Source: DATBSK01 sp964532485 (lineage in GTDB: Bacteria; Actinomycetota; Acidimicrobiia; IMCC26256; PALSA-555). Taken from it: DNA of 64,000 nucleotides. A model generated the notes under the pieces. The model did no database searches, had not been told where the DNA came from, and saw only the letters and a program-made list of their open reading frames with translations. The translations under genes were made by a program, and so were the position numbers. The DNA lies in NCBI GenBank assembly GCA_964532485.1, contig CAZHKE010000009.1, forward strand, positions 20,042 to 84,041, in the 5' to 3' direction. Below, in pieces: positions 48,973 to 55,620 of this stretch (its first letter is position 1; each line of letters starts with the position of its first letter).

Positions 48973-49597
48973 TGTGGCCCCTGTCGCGCAAGGACGCGAG
49001 CGCCTCGATCTGCTCGGGGACGGTCTGCCCGCCGCTGCCTCCCCCACCACCCTGCTCGGCCATCGCCTTGGCGACGGCCTCACCGACCGCGTCGGCACCG
49101 CGACCAGCGTCCCGAACCGCGTCGCTCTCCATCTGGCGGTACACCTCTTGCTGCACGCCGTCGGGGTGCCGCACGTTCTCGAAGATCGTCGTGCCCTCGT
49201 CACCAGCCGACTGGATGTCGAGATCGCCCGCGCCGATGATCCGCTCCCACACGCCCTGGCGGAAGTTGATGTTGTTGATGCGATCGAGCGGGATCTCCAC
49301 GCCGTGCCGTGAGATGACGCCCGTCCGGTAGACGACGCGCTGGTCGGTGACCACGAAGTACGTCCGCATCCACGACAGCAGCTTCAGGCCGAGCCAGATC
49401 GCCCACACGATGGTCAGGGCGCCCAGGACGCTGCGCGCGACGTCGGCGCCGGTGCCCTCGTCGAGACGGAACGAGAGGATCCACAGGATGAACAGTGGGA
49501 TCCCTGTGAGGATGTGCTTCGAGAAGTACCACCAGTGCGGCCGGAGGTCGAGCGCGAGGTTCTCCCGCGGGTTGAGCAGGTTCTTGGGGTACGGCAT
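48920..49597 (-). CDS. Membrane PH-domain protein with C-terminal SHOCT domain
   Basis: A 225-residue protein: a basic N-terminus, two helices (about 35-50 and 57-75), a YdbS/bPH2-type PH domain (VTDQRVVYRTGVISRHGVEIPLDRI; DLDIQSAGDEGTTIFENVRHP in parts), a Gly-rich linker, and a SHOCT motif at the end (EQIEALASLRDRGHITAAEFEQKKAQLLEKM in parts). Role unknown, probably envelope-associated. ATG 49597 (MPYPKNLL) is chosen over GTG-like starts further up. Its 5' end nears the lactone oxidase stop at 49608. Confidence 0.85.
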   Translation of the reverse strand: MPYPKNLLNPRENLALDLRPHWWYFSKHILTGIPLFILWILSFRLDEGTGADVARSVLGALTIVWAIWLGLKLLSWMRTYFVVTDQRVVYRTGVISRHGVEIPLDRINNINFRQGVWERIIGAGDLDIQSAGDEGTTIFENVRHPDGVQQEVYRQMESDAVRDAGRGADAVGEAVAKAMAEQGGGGGSGGQTVPEQIEALASLRDRGHITAAEFEQKKAQLLEKM

Positions 49598-49607
49598 GCG
49601 GCGGAGC

Positions 49608-50915
49608 CTATTTCTCGCCGAGCACACGGTCGAGATACGCGTTGGTGAAGCGACGCTCGGGATCGAGGCGGTCCCGCAGGCGGGCGAACCGGTCCCACTC
49701 CGGGTAGCGCGCAGCCAGCGTCGCCGCCGATTGACCGTGCATCTTCCCCCAGTGCGGTCGACCGTCGAAGCGGTCCATGATCCGCTCCACGCCGTCGAAG
49801 TAGCGCTCGTGCGGCATGCCGCGCGCCACGTGGACCGCGATGTAGCACGTGTCGCGACCGTGCGCGGTGCTGAGCGGCACGTCGTCGGACGCCGTGAAGC
49901 GCACCTCCACCGGGAAGCTGACCCGGAGGTCCTCGGCCTCGATGAGATCGCGCACCGCGAGCAGCGCCTCGCTCGCGTGCTCGCGAGGGATCGCGTACTC
50001 CATCTCGACGAAGCGGAGCAGCCGTGTGCTGATCAGGATCCGATCGCTGCGATCCACGAGCCGTGAGGTGCCGACCGTGCTCGCGACGGCTTGCGCGATG
50101 CGTGGGATCGCGGCGGGTCGCAGGCGCCCGGCCGCGACGAGCGCGCCGAAGAAGTAGTTCGGGTAGAAGACCTCCGCGCGCCAGCGCTTGTACGCGCTCT
50201 TGGGACGCGGCGCGTCGTCGGTGTGATCGTTGCAGAGCAGCGAGCACGTCTCGGTGTGCGGCAACCAGTAGAGCTCGAAGTGGTCGTGCCCGTCGGCGAG
50301 GTCGTCGAGCTCGCTCACCACCTCGGTGAGGTTGGCGGCGCGCTCCACGTGACGGAGCGTGAAGCCGGGCACGCAGGCCAGCGTGAGCTTCGTGACGACG
50401 CCGAGCGCGCCCAGCCCCACGCGGGCGCCATGGAGCACCTCGGGCTCCTCGTCAGCCGAGCACCGCAGCACGTCGCCGTCGGCCGTCACGAGCTCCATGC
50501 CCCGGATGAACGTCGAGAGACCACCGAGTCGTGAGCCCGTGCCGTGCGTACCCGTCGACGTCGCGCCTGCCAGCGTCTGCCGATCGATGTCGCCGAGGTT
50601 GTGCAGCGCGAGCCCGCGAACGGCGAGCTCGTGGTTGAGCGCGCGGATCGTGATCCCTGCCTCGACGGTGATGGTCCCGGCATCACGGTCGACGTCGAGC
50701 ACCCGATCGAGCGCGTCGACCCTCAGGAGCCGGCCGTCTGTGCACGCCGCGTCGGTGAAGGAGTGCCCGCTGCCGACGACCTTGACGGTCTGCCCCGCCG
50801 TGCGCGCCCGCCGGATCGCCTCGACGATCTCGAGCACCGAGCGCGGCTCCTCGATCGCCGCCGGCGCGCAGGATTGGTTGCGGGCCCAGTTCCGCCAGAC
50901 GTTGCGGTCGGGCAT
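49608..50915 (-). CDS. Sugar-1,4-lactone oxidase/dehydrogenase (ALO family, FAD-binding)
   Basis: A 435-residue FAD enzyme of the L-gulono-/D-arabinono-1,4-lactone oxidase family. The PCMH-type FAD domain shows VKVVGSGHSFTDAACTDG and TSTGTHGTGSRLGGLSTFI; the ALO C-terminal domain ends RPHWGKMHGQSAATLAARYP and DPERRFTNAYLDRVLG. The histidine used for covalent FAD in some relatives (here GSGHSF, not HGH..) is Ser-flanked, so FAD may be non-covalent. The start ATG 50915 overlaps the metalloprotease stop by one base (TGATG). Confidence 0.88.
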   Translation of the reverse strand: MPDRNVWRNWARNQSCAPAAIEEPRSVLEIVEAIRRARTAGQTVKVVGSGHSFTDAACTDGRLLRVDALDRVLDVDRDAGTITVEAGITIRALNHELAVRGLALHNLGDIDRQTLAGATSTGTHGTGSRLGGLSTFIRGMELVTADGDVLRCSADEEPEVLHGARVGLGALGVVTKLTLACVPGFTLRHVERAANLTEVVSELDDLADGHDHFELYWLPHTETCSLLCNDHTDDAPRPKSAYKRWRAEVFYPNYFFGALVAAGRLRPAAIPRIAQAVASTVGTSRLVDRSDRILISTRLLRFVEMEYAIPREHASEALLAVRDLIEAEDLRVSFPVEVRFTASDDVPLSTAHGRDTCYIAVHVARGMPHERYFDGVERIMDRFDGRPHWGKMHGQSAATLAARYPEWDRFARLRDRLDPERRFTNAYLDRVLGEK

Positions 50916-51283
50916 CACGCCCAACCCAGCTCGCGCAGCCGCGCGTCGCCGATGCCGAAGTAGTGGCCGATCTCGTGCAGCACCGTGACTCGCACCTGTG
51001 CGGCGAGCTCCTGCTCGTTGCGGGCACGATCGCACAACGGGCCGCGGAAGATCGTGATCCTGTCGGGCACCACACCGGCGTAGGTGATCGGGTCACGCGA
51101 CGTGAGCGGGACACCCTCGTACAGACCGAGCAGCGTGCCGCGGCGATCCGCGAGCTGCGCGGGCGTCGGCCAGTCCTCCACGATGACCGCGACGTTCTCC
51201 ATCTCGACGGCAAGCTCCTCGGGGACCTCGTCGAGCGCATCCGCCACGAGGTCCTCGAACCGACCGCGCGGGACCTGCACCAT
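50915..51283 (-). CDS. DUF1025/MPN-like minimal zinc metalloprotease
   Basis: A 122-residue protein of the small 'metallopeptidase family' (PF06262). It has HEIGHYFGIGDARLRELG near the C-terminus, an HExxH zinc site with a following Asp as likely third ligand. The N-terminus FEDLVADALDEVPEELAVEMENVAVIVED (in parts) is typical. Substrate unknown. The start is ATG 51283; the stop is coupled to the lactone oxidase. Confidence 0.87.
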   Translation of the reverse strand: MVQVPRGRFEDLVADALDEVPEELAVEMENVAVIVEDWPTPAQLADRRGTLLGLYEGVPLTSRDPITYAGVVPDRITIFRGPLCDRARNEQELAAQVRVTVLHEIGHYFGIGDARLRELGWA

Positions 51284-51319
51284 GCGGACAGGACGGTAAC
51301 GCGTTCTGAAAAATCCTCC

Positions 51320-51348
51320 TTGACCCCTGGTGGTCCCGTCCGTACTGT
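51320..51348 (+). promoter_or_regulatory. Sigma-70-type promoter, TTGACC-17-TACTGT
   Basis: -35 TTGACC at 51320-51325, exactly 17 bases, -10 TACTGT at 51343-51348. Transcription would start near 51355, 430 bases before the helicase gene. Confidence 0.6.
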
Positions 51349-51354
51349 CGACGA

Positions 51355-51645
51355 TGCCGAAGAGGAGACGGCACGGGGCCACGGCGAACCGACGGGCGAC
51401 CCGAGGGACGCGGTGAAGACGGGCCGGAGCTTCGACGGTCGGTGGACGGGAACCCCTCGGGGGACCCGGGCGCCGGAGTCGGATCGACGAGGCTCGGGTT
51501 TCCCGACCCGAGCCGAGGACCCGGCGACGGTCGCACCCCCCGCGGGTGTGCACGATGCCGTGAGAGATGCGACTCGATGGGAACGGGCCCCGAGGAGTCC
51601 GGATCGCTTCGGCGTGATGGCTACTCGGGGCCCGACCTGTTGTCT
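51355..51645 (+). ncRNA. Candidate structured RNA (new or unrecognised) upstream of the helicase gene
   Basis: Several strong hairpins follow a good promoter: CGGG-AA-CCCC-TC-GGGG-GA-CCCG (51448-51469); GGCTCGGGT (51491-51499) with ACCCGAGCC (51506-51514); and an 11-bp stem CGGGCCCCGAG (51584-51594) with CTCGGGGCCCG (51624-51634) enclosing a CGC-TTCG-GCG tetraloop hairpin (51605-51614). It does not match RNase P RNA, tmRNA or SRP RNA signatures I can check. It could be a stand-alone RNA, a 6S-like RNA or a leader. Confidence 0.35.
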
Positions 51646-51647
51646 GG

Positions 51648-51703
51648 GCTCGCTCGCTGCGGGCCGGGATACCCGGCCCGCGGGCGCTCGCTCGCCGCGC
51701 GGG
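51648..51703. repeat. Palindromic element copy B
   Basis: Flank GCTCGCTCGCTG, a 10-bp stem with CGGGCCGGG (51660-51668), ATA loop, CCCGGCCCG (51672-51680), then CGGGCGCTCGCTC. It may also end the upstream structured transcript. Confidence 0.8.
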
Positions 51704-51770
51704 CCTCCACCGTTCGACCGGGTGACCGTCGCTCCTCCGGAGCATCCGCGGATGTGTCACACCCTGTCCG

Positions 51771-51776
51771 TACCTT
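51771..51776 (+). promoter_or_regulatory. -10 element of the helicase gene (TACCTT)
   Basis: TACCTT ends 6 bases before ATG 51783, predicting a leaderless helicase mRNA independent of the upstream promoter. Confidence 0.45.
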
Positions 51777-51782
51777 GGCTCG

Positions 51783-53855
51783 ATGGCGCCCGACGAGCTG
51801 CTGCCCGATGATCTCCTGGCCGATCTCGACGAGACCCAGCGCGAGGCCGTCACGTGCGAGGACCTGCCACTGGCGATCCTGGCGGGGCCGGGCGCGGGGA
51901 AGACCCGCGTGCTGACGCGGCGGATCGCGTGGCGGGTCGCGACCGGGCGGGCCGAGGCGGCGAAGGTGCTGGCGGTCACGTTCACGCGCAAGGCCGCCGG
52001 GGAGCTGAGGAGCCGCGTGCGCACGTCGGGGGTCTCCGACGACCGCGGCGTGACCGCCGGGACCCTGCACTCGATCGCGCTGGCGCAGCTGCGGAGGCGG
52101 GCGGTCTTGCACGACCGCGCGATGCCGGGGCTTCTCGAGCGCAAGGCCCGGCTGATCGTGCCGATCGTCGCGGCCGGCGGCAAGCGCGGTCCCGACACCG
52201 TGTCGATCGCGGCGGACGTGGCGAGCGAGATCGAATGGGCGAAGGCCAGGCTCGTCCCGGCTGATCAGTACGCGGCGGCAGCCGCGCTGATGGGTCGCGA
52301 CCCCTCGCCCGGCATCGACGCCGTCGCCGGGTTCTACGAGCGCTACGAGCAAGCCAAGCGCAAGGCGCGCTTGCTCGACTTCGACGATCTCCTGTGGTGG
52401 TGCGGCGACGCCCTCGAGCGCGACGAGGACTTCGCGGCCGAGCAGCGCTGGGGCTTCCGCCACCTCTTCGTCGACGAGTTCCAGGACGTGAGCCCGGCAC
52501 AGCTCAGGCTCGTGCGCGGCTGGCTCGGTGACCAGCTCGATCTCACGGTCGTCGGAGACCCCGACCAGGCGATCTTCTCGTTCACCGGCGCCGATCCGAC
52601 GGGCCTCACCGACTTCCGCCGGCTGTTCCCGGGCGCGCGGCTGCTTCGGCTCGACCGCAACTACCGGTCCACGCCCCAGATCGTCGCCGCGGCGGAGGCG
52701 CTGCTCGCCGACGGCGGGCAACGCCGCGCGCGCCGGGTCGCCGTGGGGGGCGAGGGGCCCAGGCCCTCGGTCACCGACTACGACACCGACCGCGACGAGG
52801 CCGAGGGAGTCGCCGGCATGATCCGAGAGGCGCGCGGCCCGGGCGTGCCCTGGTCGGCCTTCGCCGTGCTCTACCGGATCAACGCGCAGTCCGGCGCGTT
52901 CGAGGCCGCGCTCGCCGCGCAGGGCATCCCGTACCGCGTCCGCGGTGACGGTCGCTTCCTCGACCGCCCCGCGGTCCGCGCCGTCCTCGAACGGCTCCGT
53001 GCGGCCGACTCGGCCGCTCCCGGTGCGCCGCTGACCTCGCACCTCACCGACCTCGAGCTCCCCGACGACGCCGCGGTCGACGCCGCCGACGCCGATGCCG
53101 ACGACGAGCGCAGCCAGCACACCGCGGCGGTGGTGCGGCTGGGACGTGAGTTCATCGCGATCGACCCGGGCGGCTCGGTCGACGCGTTCGTCGCCTGGCT
53201 CAGCACGGTGCTGCGCAACGAGGAGCCGGCGATCGGGGGTGACGCCGTCGAGCTCCTCACGTTCCACCGCGCGAAGGGCCTCGAGTTCCACACGGTGCAC
53301 ATCGCCGGGCTGGAGCGAGGCTTGGTGCCCATCGCCCGGGCCGAGTCGCCCGCCGCGCGCGCCGAGGAGCGTCGGCTCCTGTACGTCGCGCTCACACGCG
53401 CCCAGCGGTGTCTCGAGCTGTCGTGGGCTCGTCGGCGCACACTCGGCTCGCGCGAGGTGAACCGGGTCGCAAGCCCCTGGCTCGACCCGATCGAGCGCGC
53501 ATGCTCACCCCACGCCACGCCGAGGACGGAGCGCGACACCGCCCGAGGCGTGCGCGCCGAGCTCGACCACGCCCGCGACCGGCTCGCGGGCGACGGCGGT
53601 GCCGACGACACCGACCCCGTGCTGCTGGCGGCGCTCATCGAGTGGCGCCGCCAGCTCGCCCGAGCTGCGGCAGTGCCCGCGTACGTGATCTTCCACGACA
53701 CCACCCTGCGGGCCATCGCGACCGACTGCCCCGCGACGAGGTCGGCGCTGCTCGCGGTGCCCGGGATCGGACCCGTCAAGGCGACACGCTACGGCGACGC
53801 CGTGCTCGCGTTCGTGCGCGAGCACACCCGCGGGCCCGCAGTCGCGTCGGCCTGA
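51783..53855 (+). CDS. uvrD2: UvrD2-like superfamily 1 helicase with HRDC domain
   Basis: A 690-residue 3'-5' helicase. Motifs in order: LAGPGAGKTRVLTRRIAW (Walker A, about residue 35), VTFTRKAAGELRSR (Ia), GTLHSIAL, FDDLLWW, LFVDEFQDVSPAQL (Walker B), VVGDPDQAIFSFTGA (III), LDRNYRST (IV), VELLTFHRAKGLEFHTVHIAG (V), and RRLLYVALTRAQRCLELSWA (VI). A C-terminal HRDC domain follows (LARAAAVPAYVIFHDTTLRAIA; LLAVPGIGPVKATRYGDAVLAF), as in mycobacterial UvrD2. The cysteine linker of UvrD2 is not seen. Confidence 0.93.
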   Translation: MAPDELLPDDLLADLDETQREAVTCEDLPLAILAGPGAGKTRVLTRRIAWRVATGRAEAAKVLAVTFTRKAAGELRSRVRTSGVSDDRGVTAGTLHSIALAQLRRRAVLHDRAMPGLLERKARLIVPIVAAGGKRGPDTVSIAADVASEIEWAKARLVPADQYAAAAALMGRDPSPGIDAVAGFYERYEQAKRKARLLDFDDLLWWCGDALERDEDFAAEQRWGFRHLFVDEFQDVSPAQLRLVRGWLGDQLDLTVVGDPDQAIFSFTGADPTGLTDFRRLFPGARLLRLDRNYRSTPQIVAAAEALLADGGQRRARRVAVGGEGPRPSVTDYDTDRDEAEGVAGMIREARGPGVPWSAFAVLYRINAQSGAFEAALAAQGIPYRVRGDGRFLDRPAVRAVLERLRAADSAAPGAPLTSHLTDLELPDDAAVDAADADADDERSQHTAAVVRLGREFIAIDPGGSVDAFVAWLSTVLRNEEPAIGGDAVELLTFHRAKGLEFHTVHIAGLERGLVPIARAESPAARAEERRLLYVALTRAQRCLELSWARRRTLGSREVNRVASPWLDPIERACSPHATPRTERDTARGVRAELDHARDRLAGDGGADDTDPVLLAALIEWRRQLARAAAVPAYVIFHDTTLRAIATDCPATRSALLAVPGIGPVKATRYGDAVLAFVREHTRGPAVASA

Positions 53856-53874
53856 CCACCGCGACCGTCCCACC

Positions 53875-53970
53875 ATGCACCACTTCGACGAGAGCGCCAC
53901 GCGCGCCTGCCTCGACGGCGCCCTCGAGGGGCTCCGCCTCGACCCGGCTCCACTCGACCGGGTGGCTCGG
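53875..53970 (+). pseudogene. Possible 5' remnant of a PLP-dependent decarboxylase gene
   Basis: ATG 53875 reads MHHFDESATRACLDGALEGL, then RLDPAPLDR. This resembles the N-terminus of aromatic-amino-acid/tyrosine-type decarboxylases ('...DYALERLRLDPVPLD...'). The frame then runs into antisense sequence of the thermonuclease, with no PLP-enzyme body. It may be a truncated relic, or a chance short frame. Confidence 0.35.
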
Positions 53971-53972
53971 CG

Positions 53973-54467
53973 TCACGGCTCACAGCGCCTCCACAGGCCG
54001 CGGCCGGCGTGGTGCGCCGCGAGCTCGGCTTCGAGCAGATCATGCGCATGCCGGCGGTTCGGCGCGATCACGAGGAGACGCGCGTAGCCCTTGCGCAACA
54101 GCTCGTCGTTGAAACGCTGTCCGTCGAGCACCACGTACGCCAGGCGACGGCCGTACACGTCGCGTGCCTCGACGTCGCCTTCGAGGGTGACCAGCCGCCC
54201 GGTGAGTCTCCGGGCGGTGTACGCCGCGGCCTCGGGACCGAAGCACTCGACGGGCTTCGTCGGATGGTGGGTCTCGGGTGTGTCGACGCCCAAGAGTCGG
54301 ATCGTGTCGGTCGATTCGTCGGCGAACGCCACCACGATCGTGTCGCCGTCGACGACCTCGACGACTCGCCCCGAAGGTCGTGCGTCGTCGCCGTGACTGC
54401 CGAGCCACCACCCCACGACCGAGACCGCCACCAGGACCGTGACCACGAGTGCTCGACCGCCTGCCAT
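53973..54467 (-). CDS. Thermonuclease (SNase-like) with N-terminal membrane anchor
   Basis: A 164-residue protein: an N-terminal hydrophobic segment (ALVVTVLVAVSVVGWWLG), then the staphylococcal-nuclease OB fold with VVDGDTIVVAF, TIRLLGVDTPETHHPTKPVECFGPEA (split), VYGRRLAYVVLDG and LLRKGYARL. The catalytic Arg (IRLLGVD), Glu and Asp are present. It probably acts outside the membrane. The start is ATG 54467; the longer frame upstream is Ser/Arg-rich and not convincing. Confidence 0.87.
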   Translation of the reverse strand: MAGGRALVVTVLVAVSVVGWWLGSHGDDARPSGRVVEVVDGDTIVVAFADESTDTIRLLGVDTPETHHPTKPVECFGPEAAAYTARRLTGRLVTLEGDVEARDVYGRRLAYVVLDGQRFNDELLRKGYARLLVIAPNRRHAHDLLEAELAAHHAGRGLWRRCEP

Positions 54468-54570
54468 GTCGCGTTCGACACCGCGGCGCGGCTGCGATGA
54501 CGTGCGACCGGTCGGAGCTATGCGACCTGTCGGGCTCGCGGGCCCCTGACGACTCAGGCGCTGCGGGGAG

Positions 54571-54906
54571 CTACGCGACGTGACGCGACTCGAAGATGTC
54601 GCTCGCCTTCGTGAGGACCCAGAACGACGCGGTGAGGATCGCGACGCCGACAAGGATCATCAAGAACCCCGCGAGGGCACCCGAGAACCCGAGCGGTGAT
54701 CGACTCGCCTGCGCGAAGCACTCCCGGCCCGCGTCGGTCCCCGGGCCGAAGTACTTCAGCGTCACGCGCTCGCACGCACCGCTCATGTCGCCGACGAGCG
54801 TCGACATGCCACCCCAGATCCACATCGCGCCCGCGAGCGCAACCCAGAGGCCCGCGAGGCCGACGAGCAGACCCAACCAGAGCTGCCGAGTCGTGAGTGC
54901 ACTCAT
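54571..54906 (-). CDS. Two-helix membrane protein, function unknown
   Basis: A 111-residue protein starting ATG 54906 with helices at about 10-33 (LWLGLLVGLAGLWVALAGAMW) and 77-100 (GALAGFLMILVGVAILTASFW), and between them a loop with two cysteines (GACERVTLKYF; GRECFAQ) that could form a disulphide outside the cell. No family recognised. Confidence 0.55.
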   Translation of the reverse strand: MSALTTRQLWLGLLVGLAGLWVALAGAMWIWGGMSTLVGDMSGACERVTLKYFGPGTDAGRECFAQASRSPLGFSGALAGFLMILVGVAILTASFWVLTKASDIFESRHVA

Positions 54907-55041
54907 CCGATCCCCCCCCGAGGCCACGTGACGGCTTCGAGCGTCACCGACGACATCTTCGTCGGCGCGCTCGACGACCGCAACGATCGGCACGAGGGTC
55001 AGCCACTTCGCCGCGCTTCGCCGCTAGCGTCGATCGCGCCC

Positions 55042-55596
55042 ATGCGACGCCTTCGCTGGATCCTGCTGCTGGTCGTCGCGCTCGTGATCGCGGTCGTCGC
55101 GGCCGCGGCGTTCCTCGTCCGACCAGGCCTCGACGACGATCGCGATGTCGTCGACGCGCGCTGGACGCCGCTGCGGCCGTCGCTCATCGTGCGGTACGAG
55201 GCGCTCGACGGCGTGGCGACCGCGCTCGCCGCGTCTTCGGCGGCCGATCGCGCCGTGACGAAGGACCTGCAGGCAGAGCTCGACCGGTGGAAGAAGTTCG
55301 CACTGCGCGGACCCCGGCACACCGATCCGGGCGCCGAGGCCGTGACGGCCAACGAGCTCGAGGCGCTGGCGCGTCGGGTGAACGCGAACGTCGCGGCGTC
55401 GGCAAAGCTGAGCCAGGACGAGGCGCTCAAGAACGCGACCGCGGCGTTCGACCAGGCGGTCGTGACCCCGGCCATCGTCGCGGCCTACAACCGCGCGGTA
55501 CGCGCGTACGAGGACGAGCGGTCGGGGTTCTTCGAGAAGCTCGTCGCCGGCGCGCTCGGCTACGACAGTCGGCCGTTGCTCGTCCTCGGAACGTGA
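55042..55596 (+). CDS. LemA-like membrane-anchored protein
   Basis: A 184-residue protein with one N-terminal helix (WILLLVVALVIAVVAAAAFLV) and a helical external domain. The end IVAAYNRAVRAYEDERSGFF followed by KLVAGALGYDSRPLL parallels the LemA signature 'YN..V..YN.....FP....A...G', and VRYEALDGVATALAA matches the opening 'R.D.L.NL'. It is more divergent than standard LemA. The start ATG 55042 is preferred because TAGCGT lies 11 bases upstream and the helix begins just after it. Confidence 0.6.
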   Translation: MRRLRWILLLVVALVIAVVAAAAFLVRPGLDDDRDVVDARWTPLRPSLIVRYEALDGVATALAASSAADRAVTKDLQAELDRWKKFALRGPRHTDPGAEAVTANELEALARRVNANVAASAKLSQDEALKNATAAFDQAVVTPAIVAAYNRAVRAYEDERSGFFEKLVAGALGYDSRPLLVLGT

Positions 55597-55620
55597 GCGC
55601 CGGGCGCTCGAAGCCTCGGC

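Larger units (their letters stand above)
51284..51782. other. 499-base gene-free region
   Basis: It contains a sigma-70-like promoter, a hairpin-rich stretch, palindromic element copy B, the palindrome CATCCGCGGATG (51743-51754) and the helicase promoter. No conserved ORF is seen. Confidence 0.75.

Noticed and set aside
51438..51490. TGGACGGG...GGGGGACCC resembling part of a c-di-AMP (ydaO) riboswitch
   Set aside because: The later conserved parts (GGGTGAA and the 3' GAACCCGACAG segment) are not found in order, and the downstream gene is a helicase rather than a wall hydrolase. A covariance search would settle it.
51584..51634. CGAGGAGTCCGG resembling the RNase P RNA core GAGGAAAGTCC
   Set aside because: The AA is missing, and the second universal region (ACAGAAA type) is absent from the surrounding sequence.
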